The notes: a model not told the origin generated them from the sequence alone. 64,000 nucleotides of DNA from Arthrobacter sp. PAMC25284 (GCF_019443425.1 NZ_CP080382.1:1674001-1738000); one strand, 5' to 3'; positions 1-9,089 are shown, numbered from the stretch's first letter. Numbers and translations: made by a program.

Positions 1-981
1 GCGAAGATGCCTGCTGAGTTCAAGAACCTTCTTGCCGCGACCCTCGAATCAGATCGTCGTGGAAGGAACGTTGAAGCCGACTCCATTCCAATTACAGAGC
101 TCTCCACTTCGGGGAGGGCACAGTTGGCAACCCTCGAAAGCACGCTACTGGCTGCGGAAACGGCCGCCAACGAGAAGCTGGCCTCACTTGAATCTCTGAA
201 ACGTGAACTAGATGAGGTGGACGGTCAACTGGGTGGCGTGCCTGATGACGCCACCATCGCGGTCCGTATCAACGAGGTCAATGCAGCTCGCGAGGTACTT
301 GCTCGAAGTCAAGCGAAGGTTCATTTCATCCAAGAAGAACACGCGCGGGGCGTCGTAGTTCTCGAGTCCGTGGAATCCCGCCTCGCTGTTGCTGAGGCCA
401 AGAGAATTGAACTCAGTGTTCAAGCCGAGGACGTGCAACGCATCGTTGCGCACACCGAGCGCGTGCGACAAACGCTTGTCACGCTTGCCGAACGTCTCAC
501 CGAGCGGCACCTGGGCAGGATCGAGGTTGCCACTCTCGATAGCCTACGGCGGCTCATGCGCAAGGATTCGCTGGTTCGCGATCTGAAAATTGAACCGACC
601 AGTGGCCGAATCGTGCTTTTTGACTTCGAGGGTGAGGAAATGTCGTCGAGCCGGTTGAGTGCAGGTGAACGCCAGCTCCTGGCCGTCGCCCTGCTGTGGG
701 GACTCGCCCGCGTCGCGGGTCACCGGTTGCCCACCGTCATTGACACTCCCCTGGGCCGTCTCGACAGTCAACACCGGATGAACCTCGTTGACCGGTACTT
801 CCCCGTTGCCGGCAACCAGGTGCTTCTGCTCAGCACGGATCAGGAAATTGATGAAGACTTGATGCGACGACTGTCCGGATCAATAAGTAGGAGTTACCTG
901 CTCTCCAATGACGCCACTACAGGCTCTACGACAGTGAAAGACGGCTACTGGTGGGACATGGAGGAATCTAATGTCGCTTGA
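1..981 (+). CDS. dndD: DNA phosphorothioation protein DndD, C-terminal part (5' end outside window)
   Basis: SMC/Rad50-like ATPase of the Dnd system, which replaces a non-bridging backbone oxygen of DNA with sulfur; DndD is thought to work with DndC and DndE at the DNA step. The frame is already open at base 1, so the ATG at 7 is probably internal; about 325 residues are visible against roughly 650 usual for the family. Visible are a Glu/Lys/Leu-rich coiled coil, an ABC signature-like segment (LSAGERQLLAVALLWGLA, about residues 220-237), a Walker B/D-loop region (TVIDTPLGRLD) and the switch-like STDQEID. dndE starts inside its last codons (11-bp overlap), which implies translational coupling. 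Family assignment is firm; the remaining dnd genes should lie upstream of the window. Confidence 0.88.
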   Translation, partial: AKMPAEFKNLLAATLESDRRGRNVEADSIPITELSTSGRAQLATLESTLLAAETAANEKLASLESLKRELDEVDGQLGGVPDDATIAVRINEVNAAREVLARSQAKVHFIQEEHARGVVVLESVESRLAVAEAKRIELSVQAEDVQRIVAHTERVRQTLVTLAERLTERHLGRIEVATLDSLRRLMRKDSLVRDLKIEPTSGRIVLFDFEGEEMSSSRLSAGERQLLAVALLWGLARVAGHRLPTVIDTPLGRLDSQHRMNLVDRYFPVAGNQVLLLSTDQEIDEDLMRRLSGSISRSYLLSNDATTGSTTVKDGYWWDMEESNVA

Positions 982-1324
982 TTTTGTGCGTATTTCTCAG
1001 TCCGGGCGTGACCAGTTGATTCGCCTCAAGCGGCACACGGGTATTCAGAACTGGAATGTCTTGTGCCGGTGGGCTTTTTGTCTCTCCTTGAAGGACAGCA
1101 ATCCCCCCTCGCTGTCCCCGATTGTGACTGATTCCAACATCGAGATGACCTGGAAGACTTTTGGCGGCAGCCATGAAGAGATCTACAAGGGTCTGATTCA
1201 GGTCAGAGCCGTACAGGACGGCTTCGAAAGCTATGACGCAGCCCTTGTTGCCCACGTCCATCGCGGCCTGAGCATACTCCTGGCCAAGGAAATGAATTCC
1301 ATCGAGGACATATTCTCGAGCTAA
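971..1324 (+). CDS. dndE: DNA phosphorothioation protein DndE
   Basis: Small protein (117 aa) of the Dnd DNA-sulfur-modification complex; the family binds nicked DNA. The diagnostic N-terminus is present: an RISQSGRDQLIRLKRHTGI segment followed by NWNVLCRWAFCLSL, then MTWKTFGG and a C-terminal VHRGLSILL segment. Its length is normal for the family. The ATG at 971 overlaps dndD by 11 bp, the usual dndD-dndE arrangement. A strong hairpin 15 bp after the stop ends the unit, so no further dnd gene (for example dndF, dndG or dndH) follows on this strand. Confidence 0.9.
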   Translation: MSLDFVRISQSGRDQLIRLKRHTGIQNWNVLCRWAFCLSLKDSNPPSLSPIVTDSNIEMTWKTFGGSHEEIYKGLIQVRAVQDGFESYDAALVAHVHRGLSILLAKEMNSIEDIFSS

Positions 1325-1339
1325 TTCCTCAGATGGGCA

Positions 1340-1375
1340 CGCAGTGGGGGCCAGACCATGTCTGGCCCCACTGCG
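1340..1375. terminator. Hairpin terminator between convergent dndE and DUF262 genes
   Basis: Inverted repeat with left arm CGCAGTGGGGGCCAGAC and right arm GTCTGGCCCCACTGCG around a 2-4 base loop; one extra G in the left arm is the only interruption. No clear T-run follows. It sits between the 3' ends of two convergent genes and could serve both strands. Confidence 0.7.
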
Positions 1376-1417
1376 ACTTGCCAATGTTCCTACGAAGTAG
1401 CCTGGTTAGTAGGCCAT

Positions 1418-3199
1418 CTAAACACGGTTGATAAGTTCGTTGGCAATGTGTTCGATGCGTGCGTCCCCGAGCTTCGATCCCGAATTGGGTTGAAGCCCAG
1501 CCTGAGAGTCCAGATCGGAAGCCAGCCGCCGCGACGCGTCATTCTTGAGCCACGCACAGTAAGGATGCGTGCTACTCGCGTTCCCATAGTAAGTGTCGAC
1601 ATTTGCTTGCAGCTTCACGGTCGGCACGGCGTGCTTTGCACTGGAGTTCTGAGCGCCTGGAAGCGGCGCGAGGTTTCTCAAGCGTCGGCCCTCAGCGTAC
1701 CCCGGCAAGCTGTCTTTCAGACTAGCCTCTGGGAGCACATGATCAACGGCCCAACTTGACGCTCCTCGTCCAAACTTAAGTGGAACAAACGAACCTCCGG
1801 CCGGAGCCTGGCCCCCTTGGCGAACCGGTAGCAGCATGGCGTTGAAGACCGTTCTGGCCGCCCTCTTATCAACGCCCTCAAGAGAGGTTCGCAGCCATCC
1901 AATCCCAACTAGAGTGGACACGTCCACCCCCGTCGCGTCCAGCGAAAGTCGATTGGCGGCAGCAAGCAGACTAGCCATTGAGCCCCGCAAGCAGTCAACG
2001 ATGATGGGCGATTGATATCCAATCTTGCGAGCAAACATACTACGAAGACTTGCGCATAGCACGGCGTGCAATTCAGCTCGATCTTGGGCAGACGCACCGG
2101 CGGGTGTCAAAAATGTTGGTAACACGCCGGAAGATCTGAAACTGCGCAAATGACTGGCCATAACAATGCCAAAGGGGATCGCGCCGATGGACCGAACTTG
2201 ATCCAGGTATGGATCTGAGCTGTTCTTGAAGCCTAGAACAAACTCCAGGAAAGGGTCGACATCTTTGGCTTTACTGAGCTGCTGTGGCCCCCATGTCGGG
2301 AACACATCCGTCGGAGCTGCCGCTGAAGCGCCGGTCAGGCACTTCAGAACGGAGTTTACGAAAGGAAGGAGATCACTGTCATTGGATCCCTTGTGCGTGA
2401 ATATGTCGGTGAAGTCGTTCTCAAATGCTTCGATCTCTGAAGGTGTCCAAGAAGCCTCCGTTGCCTTTACGACCATATGGGCGCGCAAAAGGTCGACTGG
2501 TCCAAGATCGACACGGATGGTGTTGAGCCCTAGGAATGTGTGCATGAGTTCGAGACCACTGCCAAACCCATCCCAACGGTCCAGAGCGATGGGCCTGACG
2601 AGCATTAGCTTCATGAAGCTGTCCGCGAAAGTGCTCAGTTGAGTCGGTTGTAGTTGCTTGTCCAGCCACGTATCCATCGAGTCGGCGAATATCTTGTACT
2701 GGTCTTTTATCGCCTTGCGCGGATGATTCAGCAGCTGATGGTGATTGTGCAAAATGATTGGCATAAGGCCGGAGTACCGGGCTGCGATCTGCTGAAAAGA
2801 AGCTCTCGCGTTGCTAAAGGGGGCGCCACTCTCAAGAACCTTCCTTTGAATTCCCTGAAGTAAGCAAACCCCCGTGCTCAGTCGTTGCAAGCCATCAGCT
2901 AGCTCCTCGTAGTCACCCCCCGCAGCGCCCACGACAGAAGCGCTTACATAGGCTGTGGGCGTGGCACGGAATTTTCCCAAAACGACCGTTCCGATTACTG
3001 GGCTTGTCGAATAAACGAGATCATCGACTTCCTCAGGTCCCCAAGAAATACCGCGCTGGTAATTCGGGATCATCGTCGGATGTTCCCGCACCAAGGACAT
3101 ACCTTGCGGCCAACCTCCGCCGGCAGCTGTTGGCAAAAGGACTGTTTCTGCGATCCAATCCCCAAAGCTGGGTTCGGCCGTATTGCGCGATAGCGGCAT
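1418..3199 (-). CDS. DUF262/DUF1524 (GmrSD / SspE-like) protein, putative modification-sensing nuclease
   Basis: About 593 aa with the two hallmarks of DUF262-DUF1524 proteins. The N-terminal domain has PNYQRGISW (about residues 45-53) and DGLQRLSTG (about 102-110), matching the family's nucleotide-binding DGQQR motif. The C-terminal domain has DHVLPE (about 486-491) followed by RNLAPLPGAQNSS (about 508-520), the His-Me-finger pattern of DUF1524. Relatives include GmrSD, which cuts glucosylated DNA, and SspE, which couples phosphorothioate sensing to DNA nicking. I chose the ATG at 3199 because AGGGAGAAAA precedes it; in-frame ATGs at 3229 and 3259 lack a ribosome site. It lies 70 bp after the helicase gene on the same strand and converges on dndE. 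A role as restriction or effector partner for Dnd is inference. Confidence 0.8.
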   Translation of the reverse strand: MPLSRNTAEPSFGDWIAETVLLPTAAGGGWPQGMSLVREHPTMIPNYQRGISWGPEEVDDLVYSTSPVIGTVVLGKFRATPTAYVSASVVGAAGGDYEELADGLQRLSTGVCLLQGIQRKVLESGAPFSNARASFQQIAARYSGLMPIILHNHHQLLNHPRKAIKDQYKIFADSMDTWLDKQLQPTQLSTFADSFMKLMLVRPIALDRWDGFGSGLELMHTFLGLNTIRVDLGPVDLLRAHMVVKATEASWTPSEIEAFENDFTDIFTHKGSNDSDLLPFVNSVLKCLTGASAAAPTDVFPTWGPQQLSKAKDVDPFLEFVLGFKNSSDPYLDQVRSIGAIPFGIVMASHLRSFRSSGVLPTFLTPAGASAQDRAELHAVLCASLRSMFARKIGYQSPIIVDCLRGSMASLLAAANRLSLDATGVDVSTLVGIGWLRTSLEGVDKRAARTVFNAMLLPVRQGGQAPAGGSFVPLKFGRGASSWAVDHVLPEASLKDSLPGYAEGRRLRNLAPLPGAQNSSAKHAVPTVKLQANVDTYYGNASSTHPYCAWLKNDASRRLASDLDSQAGLQPNSGSKLGDARIEHIANELINRV

Positions 3200-3269
3200 T
3201 TTTCTCCCTATTGATTGTTGAGTCCCCATAATTACACGAATTAAGACGATAGTTGACATCGCCCTAACG

Positions 3270-6200
3270 TCACTGAGCCACGGCAGCAGCCGTCGCAAAC
3301 ACATCAGCCGGCATCGGCCGGCGCAGCTTCCAGGTGATCGCGATCGGTTTCTCCCCCGCGTGCTGCACATAGTCCACCTGGCCGAGGCACGTGTACGGAA
3401 CGGTCAGGCCGGTCTCATCCTCTGAAGTATCCCTAGTGAAGATCAGAATCCTCGATCCATGCCCCGCCCGGTCCAGATACCGCCGGCCCGTCGGACTTCC
3501 GGGCGAGGTCGCGTTCTGCGATTCCCAGTGGAACAGCTCTGGGCTGATGGCGTAGTCCTTGTACATGGTGGTGGCCGAGTGCTTCTTGTCGTCCTTGTTG
3601 AGTGTGACGAAGAAGGCGTCCGTGGACATTGCCGGGCACCAAGCCACGCCCTCGCGGTGCTGTACGTTCTTGCCAAGCTCCAGCGACCCGTATTGGAGCG
3701 CCGCCAGAATCTCCTCCCGCCGGTAGGTCGCATGAGAGAGCAGCGGAACATGCTGCAGCCCGGCCCCGAGGCCCTTGGCGGCATGCCGGGAGGCTGCCAC
3801 GCCGAGCTTCACGACCTGCCGGATCTCGCTGCAGATAAACTGGTAGCCGCGCAGATAGTCCAGACCGGCGTCGTACGACGGGAACCCGCCGCCGTCGTCC
3901 CACAGCGTGTAAAAGAGCATGCGCGCGAATATCTTCTCCCGCATGCCGAGCTCAGCGTAGCGGGGCGCGTCCGCCCCGACGAGCATCGAGTACGCCGCAG
4001 CGCGTTCCGGATCATCCACGTGGATCAGCGCGGCCATCCGGCCGAGGAGCTTCTTCTCGTCACCATCGGAGAGCTCCTTAATCCTTCCGCTGAGGACCGT
4101 CTCCAGCGGCGAGAACCCCCCGATCAGCCCCGCCTGGCGAAGGTAGCCGGTCCACGAATCCCTGGTCGAACGGTAAATCGACTTCACGTCGTTCCCGGAC
4201 CGCTCCAGGTAGGCCTCCAGTTCGGTCTCCGCGTACGAGGCGATGTCCCGGACCAGCTGGGCGCGGTTGAACCGCAGCTGCGCCCTGATGTTGTCCAGCA
4301 CAACCTTCTGCGCCACCCGGTCCAGCACAATCTGAGAGCCCGACGGCAAGTACGGGAACTCGTCCTCGACAGCTTTTTCCAGCTTCTTGCGCCCGTACCC
4401 GGTGAGCGCCCGGTAGCGCAGGTCGAAGCGGAATTCACGGTGCTGCTGGCCGATGAAGTCCATGACGGTCAGCACCGCCTTGCCCTCGGCGCGGCGCAGC
4501 CCGCGCCCCAGCTGCTGGAGGAAGATCGTGGCGCTCTGCGTGGGCCGGAGCATCAGGATAGTGTCCACCTGCGGCAGGTCCAGGCCCTCGTTGAAGAGGT
4601 CGACGGCAAAGATGCAGTTGATCTCACGTGCGGCGAGCCGCTTCAGCGCCGCCGCACGGTCGGCGTCGTCGGTGCTGCCGTCGACGGCGACGGAGGCAAT
4701 GCCGGCGCGGTTGAAGACCTCGGCCATGTAGTGGGCGTGCTGGACCGAGACGCAGAAGCCGATGGCCCGCATCTGCTCGGCGCTGGTGACCTTGTCGCGG
4801 AGTTCGCGGATCACCTTGGCGGCGCGTGCGTCGTTGCCGGTGTACAGGTTGTTCAGCTGCGCGGTGTCGTAGTTGCCGCGCTTCCATTCCAGCTGGCTGA
4901 GGTCGACGTCGTCCGAGACGCCGAAGTAGTGGAAAGGCACCAGCAGATCGGCGTCCAGGGCGTCCCACAGGCGCAGTTCGCTGGCGGTGCGGCCATCGAA
5001 GAACTGCTCGGCGACGTCGACACCGTCACCGCGTTCCGGCGTCGCGGTCAGCCCGAGGAGCTGCTGCGGCTGCAGGTGGTCCAGCAGCCGGCGGTAGGTG
5101 GGCGCCATGGCGTGGTGGAATTCGTCGATGACGACGACGTCGAAGAAGTCGGGTTCCAGCTTGTCGATGCCGAGAGCGGACAGCGACTGGACGGAGGCGA
5201 AGATGTGCTTCCACTGCCGGGGTTTGTGCTCGCCGACGTAGAGTTCGCCGAAGGCGCCGTCCTGCATGACGTTGCGGTAGGTGCGCATGGCCTGCTTAAG
5301 GATTTCCTGGCGGTGCGCGACGAACAGCAGCTTCAGGTCTTTGCCCGCTGCTTCGCAGAGAGACTTGTAGTCCAGCGCCGCAATGACGGTCTTGCCGGTA
5401 CCGGTGGCCGCGACCAGGAGGTTGTGGTTGAAGCCTTTGAGCCGCTCGGCTTCGAGATCTTCGAGCATCTCCTCCTGGTGGAGGAAGGGTTGGAGCTCGA
5501 GGCCGGTGGCTGCCCCGGGGACGGCTGTTCGCCGGCCGCCGTTGCGTTCCAGAGCGGCGTCGAGCTTTTCGCCGTCGCGTTCGGGATCGTAGCTCTGGAA
5601 GGCGCGCTGCTCCCAGTAGCTGTCGAACGTGACCTCGAACTTCTGCAGCAGGGTGGGCGTGCCGACGGAGCTGAGCCGGACGTTCCATTCGAGGCCGTCC
5701 AGGAGGGCTGCCTGGCTGAGGTTGGAGCTGCCGACGTAGGCGGTGTCGAAGCCGGAGTTGCGGCGGAACAGCCAGGCCTTGGCGTGCAGGCGGGTGGCCT
5801 GGGTTTCGTAGTTGATCTTCACCTCGGCGCCGTAGCGGTTGACGAGTTCGTCGATGGCGCGGCGTTCCGTGGCGCCCATGTAGGTGGTGGTGATGACCCG
5901 GAGTTTGGCGCCGCGCTCCTTGAGCTGCTGCAGCGCTGGTTCGAGGAGTCTTAGCCCGGTCCAGCGGACAAACGCGCAGAGCAGGTCTACGGTGTTGGCG
6001 GATTCGATCTCGGTTCTGAGCTCCGCGGCCAGGTTGGGATCGTCCTTGCTGTTGGTGAGCAGGGCCGAGTCGCTCAGTTTGGTGGTTGGTCGGCGCAGGT
6101 TGCGGCGCTTGAGCATATCCGGGCGGTGGAGGGACTGGAGCTGGGTGGGACCGGGTGCGATGCGGTCTGCAGTGTTCAGTTCCTGGAGGAGCTTGTTCGC

Positions 6201-6425
6201 GAGGGCCACGCGGTCGGTGGGCTTGGCTGCGGCGAGGGCCCGTCGGACGGCGTCGGCGACGTGGCGGGCGAGGATGTCCGAGGAGTCTTGGTCTTCTATG
6301 TTCGCGAAGACCGGCTGAAGTTCTGCCTCATTATTCAGCTGTTTGCCCAGTGCGTCCGTGTTGAGAAGTTCGTACAAGCCCTCGGGCAGCCGCTCCGCCG
6401 CCCCTCCCCCAATGAAATTAGTCAC
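3270..6425 (-). CDS. PLD-like nuclease / SF2 helicase / DUF3427 protein
   Basis: About 1,051 aa. A phospholipase-D-like domain comes first: TRLHAKAWLF then VGSSNLSQAAL near residues 210-240, the HxK and SSN signature. Next are the superfamily-2 helicase core (AATGTGKT near 340, VIDEFHHAM as motif II, QQLGRGLRRAEGKAVL as motif VI) and a long C-terminal region of DUF3427 type. Proteins of this layout are common in defence and mobile regions and may load on DNA and cut through the PLD domain. The GTG at 6425 is a tentative start; the open frame runs to 6581 but those residues look non-coding. With the DUF262 gene downstream it probably forms one operon facing dndDE. Confidence 0.82.
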   Translation of the reverse strand: MTNFIGGGAAERLPEGLYELLNTDALGKQLNNEAELQPVFANIEDQDSSDILARHVADAVRRALAAAKPTDRVALANKLLQELNTADRIAPGPTQLQSLHRPDMLKRRNLRRPTTKLSDSALLTNSKDDPNLAAELRTEIESANTVDLLCAFVRWTGLRLLEPALQQLKERGAKLRVITTTYMGATERRAIDELVNRYGAEVKINYETQATRLHAKAWLFRRNSGFDTAYVGSSNLSQAALLDGLEWNVRLSSVGTPTLLQKFEVTFDSYWEQRAFQSYDPERDGEKLDAALERNGGRRTAVPGAATGLELQPFLHQEEMLEDLEAERLKGFNHNLLVAATGTGKTVIAALDYKSLCEAAGKDLKLLFVAHRQEILKQAMRTYRNVMQDGAFGELYVGEHKPRQWKHIFASVQSLSALGIDKLEPDFFDVVVIDEFHHAMAPTYRRLLDHLQPQQLLGLTATPERGDGVDVAEQFFDGRTASELRLWDALDADLLVPFHYFGVSDDVDLSQLEWKRGNYDTAQLNNLYTGNDARAAKVIRELRDKVTSAEQMRAIGFCVSVQHAHYMAEVFNRAGIASVAVDGSTDDADRAAALKRLAAREINCIFAVDLFNEGLDLPQVDTILMLRPTQSATIFLQQLGRGLRRAEGKAVLTVMDFIGQQHREFRFDLRYRALTGYGRKKLEKAVEDEFPYLPSGSQIVLDRVAQKVVLDNIRAQLRFNRAQLVRDIASYAETELEAYLERSGNDVKSIYRSTRDSWTGYLRQAGLIGGFSPLETVLSGRIKELSDGDEKKLLGRMAALIHVDDPERAAAYSMLVGADAPRYAELGMREKIFARMLFYTLWDDGGGFPSYDAGLDYLRGYQFICSEIRQVVKLGVAASRHAAKGLGAGLQHVPLLSHATYRREEILAALQYGSLELGKNVQHREGVAWCPAMSTDAFFVTLNKDDKKHSATTMYKDYAISPELFHWESQNATSPGSPTGRRYLDRAGHGSRILIFTRDTSEDETGLTVPYTCLGQVDYVQHAGEKPIAITWKLRRPMPADVFATAAAVAQ

Positions 6426-6564
6426 TGCGCCAGGATATCGGCTGTTAACAGTCTCCGGGGCGACTAACGTTCCAGTCCACCGTCGGGGACAAATGATCGT
6501 CGTGGCTGGAATTACTGCCGCTCCCGCAATAAGGGTGCAGTTATGCTCTAACGGGCATGGCCAG

Positions 6565-6935
6565 TGGGTTGGTTCAGGCAATACGTGGACCTTGGGAGAA
6601 TCAGGTCGTCGCGGCCTGATTTGTCTACCGCAAGGCCCTCGTGTTGAACGCTACCTGCCATTACTTTGACCGAACTAATTCTGTTGCCTTAGCGGGCTCG
6701 ATATCGAGGTGACCGGGCAGTATGTCCGCCCGAATCGTGCCGTCCTGGCCTCCCGTTCACCGATCCTGATCATGGCGTTCGAGGTGGGGTGCCGAATGTC
6801 GAGCGGAACACGGTCGCCTGGCCCGCAGGACCGCGTACCCTTGGCTTTGTAACGGCACGACCTATTCGCAACCAGCCGCTGAAGGCCGTCCATCATCGCA
6901 AATGCGCGGGCTGCGTGGCGCGAGTGAGGCACGGG
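6565..6935 (+). pseudogene. Decayed 5' remnant of an ISL3-family transposase
   Basis: The segment aligns by eye with the left part of the complete ISL3-type element at 34511. Shared stretches include the upstream leader (CTACCGCAAGGCCCTCGTGTT at about 6626-6646), an ACCGGGCAGT...CGTGCCGT block around 6710-6740, and the first zinc-finger half. A frame near 6890-6925 still reads KCAGC, like the RCTGCG of the intact copy. There are multiple substitutions, frameshifts and stops, and the catalytic two-thirds is gone. It is an old insertion scar between the PLD-helicase gene and the low-GC orphan gene. Confidence 0.72.
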
Positions 6936-6952
6936 ATCACTCGTCCCGAAGT

Positions 6953-7831
6953 CTAACTAGGACGGTCCAAAGAAGCCAAGATGTCATGGACGATGTTATT
7001 CCTTACTATCTTCCTGAACTCCACGTCATCCTCGCGAGCCTTTTTTGAAACTGTCACATGTATCTCGTTAGCAATTTTCCACAACCTCGGAGCCCGCTTG
7101 TTTCTTGCATCGATTGTCATTTCAACGTCAAAGATCCCCTCGTTCATCAGGCCAAAGGTATATATCGTTGCGCCGGCTTTGCTCGAAGCCGGGACGGCCA
7201 AAAGCGATACGTATAGGCCAAGGATGCCCTTTTCATCGTCTTGCCCAATATCTGCGTGAAAGTACTGCCCGTCCCGATCATCGTCCGCTTGGAGCTTCCA
7301 AGCAATAGAACCAGTTGCGGTCAGGTCCCTCACAAGTGAAAGTATTTCTTCATCCTGGGAGTATAGGAAGTAGTCTCTGTCGCCCAGCGCATCCATGCAC
7401 TCATAGAGCTCCGATTCCTTTTCGGAGTCAATTCCCTTCGGATTGCTTAAGTACTGGACTACAGCGTTGAAGGCCCGCTCCCTTACGGCACTGGAGATTT
7501 GATCTTGGACGGCCTTAAATAGACCACTAAAGTCAATGCCCTGAGCATTTTTCTTAACAGTGACTCGTTTGCGCTCTTCGAACGACCCTCCCTCCATTCG
7601 TTTGTCTAAACACAGCTCATAAGAGTAATTTCTTTCATAGCCCCAGATGCTCAGCGTGGTATTTTCGTCAATGGCGGTTTCGTAGCTTCGAGTATTATCC
7701 GGACCTCTATCTGTCGTGGACCACAGGAGTCCTTTAGATTTCGTTTTTCGAATGGCTTTGTCCACCAGAAGCTCCCAGAGGTTTGCGTCCACACCCAGAT
7801 CCTTTTTGTCGCTAATAGAAACTAGAGTCAT
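6953..7831 (-). CDS. Hypothetical protein, AT-richer than its surroundings
   Basis: 292 aa, not recognised. It is soluble-looking and charged, with no signal peptide or membrane segment, and mixed alpha/beta in appearance. Base composition and codon use (many A/T third positions, frequent AAA, GAA, ATT) differ clearly from flanking genes and suggest recent acquisition. The ATG at 7831 has no strong ribosome site. The gene stands alone beside a transposase remnant, so cargo left by an insertion event is plausible. I can suggest no function. Confidence 0.65.
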   Translation of the reverse strand: MTLVSISDKKDLGVDANLWELLVDKAIRKTKSKGLLWSTTDRGPDNTRSYETAIDENTTLSIWGYERNYSYELCLDKRMEGGSFEERKRVTVKKNAQGIDFSGLFKAVQDQISSAVRERAFNAVVQYLSNPKGIDSEKESELYECMDALGDRDYFLYSQDEEILSLVRDLTATGSIAWKLQADDDRDGQYFHADIGQDDEKGILGLYVSLLAVPASSKAGATIYTFGLMNEGIFDVEMTIDARNKRAPRLWKIANEIHVTVSKKAREDDVEFRKIVRNNIVHDILASLDRPS

Positions 7832-8073
7832 CGTACTGCTATCCGGAAGCCTTGGAGTGCCTGCTGGCCGCAGGGTGGAATGTAACGCAGTTTCGCGACG
7901 AACTTCCCACAGTTAGGCGGGCTCGGGCTCGCCGACAACCATTTTCATGACATCGTGCACGATGTAAGGCGCGCGCCCACGAACGCCCCCCAAAGAACCA
8001 CCAGATGGTCACGGTGGTGTCGCACGAACCGCTCCGCAAACTGTAGTGAACGGGGAAGCTGGATATCATTCCA

Positions 8074-8478
8074 ATGGCGAACGCACCTAAGGCCGGCGCC
8101 AGCTCGGCTGACAGGCACACTGCACTCGCAACCGCAGGAAGGCAGTTTGAGCTCTTCCTGGACGTGATGGCCGCTTACGCCATTGGCAACCATTCACGCC
8201 TGTTGCCATCTGTGTACCACCAACGCCTGGCCGGCGATGAGCTGGAGCTGCGGCGTCAACTTCTTACTCTCACCAAGCAGGACCGGTCAGCAGGAACGGC
8301 CGAAGTATGGGGCGTTCTCGACAAGGCCCTCCGGGAACTGGTGTTAAGCGGCCAGTCTAGGTCCTGCATGGGGAGACCAAGGATGCGGTTTACTCCGCTC
8401 CCCGCACCCACAACCTCGACGGCCTCCCCCGCGTCCCGTCGGACATCTGCCCCGTCCCCTGCAGCTGCGGCTCCATGA
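8074..8478 (+). CDS. Doubtful small hypothetical protein or gene remnant
   Basis: 134-codon frame. The first 95 or so residues look protein-like (QFELFLDVMAAYAIGNHSRLLPSVYHQRLAGDELELRRQL and onward), helical and charged. The last 40 residues are low-complexity Pro/Thr/Ser/Ala and run 89 bp antisense into the 3' end of the Nudix gene. That suggests the original gene was truncated near 8390 and the present stop is accidental. No family recognised. The upstream 7832-8073 stretch shows no gene. Confidence 0.33.
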   Translation: MANAPKAGASSADRHTALATAGRQFELFLDVMAAYAIGNHSRLLPSVYHQRLAGDELELRRQLLTLTKQDRSAGTAEVWGVLDKALRELVLSGQSRSCMGRPRMRFTPLPAPTTSTASPASRRTSAPSPAAAAP

Positions 8479-9061
8479 ACCGCCGGAACGTGTCACGCAT
8501 CAACGCCGAGGCCGCCACCGCCTCGTGCATCTCCCGCAGGTCCTTCAGCGTGAACGGCTCAGTCAGCAGCTCCCCCGGGTCCGGCGCCTCCGCGTAGACA
8601 GCCCGCAGCCACGCCACTGACTTGGCCACAATGTCTGCGTGGCCGTACGGCAGCGCCGCAATCAGCTCCGGCTCCCCAGTCACGGACGCCAGCCGAACGC
8701 CGTCGGACTTCAACGCTCCTTCCAGAGCCGCCAGCGGCACCACGTCCACGTGCGCGACCGACAGCACCCAGCCGCGGTCGTCGCGCGCCGGGTCGTCGAA
8801 GACCTGGAGCTGGCGCGGCACGCGCCCGGAGATCCCGGCCTTCTCCCGCAGGCAGCGCAGCACCGCGTCCGCCAGGGTCTCGCGCTCCCGCAGGAACGTG
8901 CCGGGCAGCGCCCACTTTCCGTGCTGGTGATCCTCCGCCCGCCGCACCAGCAGCACCCAGACGGAACCATCCGCTACCGTCAGCACCGCCGTATCCACCG
9001 CCACCGAGGGGCGCGGGTAGTCGAGCAGGGACGTTCCGGGGTCGTTCTTTGAATCCTTCAC
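8390..9061 (-). CDS. NrtR-like Nudix-fold transcriptional regulator (degenerate Nudix box)
   Basis: 223 aa. Residues about 15-145 form a Nudix domain and about 150-223 a winged-helix-like tail, the layout of NrtR regulators that sense ADP-ribose or NAD metabolites. The Nudix box region GTFLRERETLADAV..RCLREKAGI keeps the glycines but has Cys where the REU glutamate belongs and Lys in place of the second Glu of EE, so hydrolysis is unlikely. The GTG start at 9061 follows the first palindromic operator by 8 bp and has no clear ribosome site, so the mRNA may be leaderless. It is divergent from an ADP-ribose gene pair, as expected for its local regulator. Confidence 0.82.
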   Translation of the reverse strand: MKDSKNDPGTSLLDYPRPSVAVDTAVLTVADGSVWVLLVRRAEDHQHGKWALPGTFLRERETLADAVLRCLREKAGISGRVPRQLQVFDDPARDDRGWVLSVAHVDVVPLAALEGALKSDGVRLASVTGEPELIAALPYGHADIVAKSVAWLRAVYAEAPDPGELLTEPFTLKDLREMHEAVAASALMRDTFRRFMEPQLQGTGQMSDGTRGRPSRLWVRGAE

Positions 9062-9069
9062 ATGATTAT

Positions 9070-9089
9070 TTATCGCAGTATTGCGCTAA
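9070..9089. promoter_or_regulatory. Palindromic operator 1 for the NrtR-like regulator
   Basis: TTATCGCAGTATTGCGCTAA is a near-perfect 20-bp palindrome with two mismatched base pairs, in the 94-bp divergent region between the Nudix regulator and the ARPP-1 gene. A second copy lies 48 bp further right. Assignment to this regulator is inference from position and symmetry. Confidence 0.65.

Noticed and set aside
3459..5954. 831-codon open frame on the plus strand
   Set aside because: It is antisense to the PLD-helicase gene, whose motifs are clear. The high-GC third codon positions keep the opposite frame open, and its Val/Gly/Glu/Arg/Leu-rich product is shadow-like.
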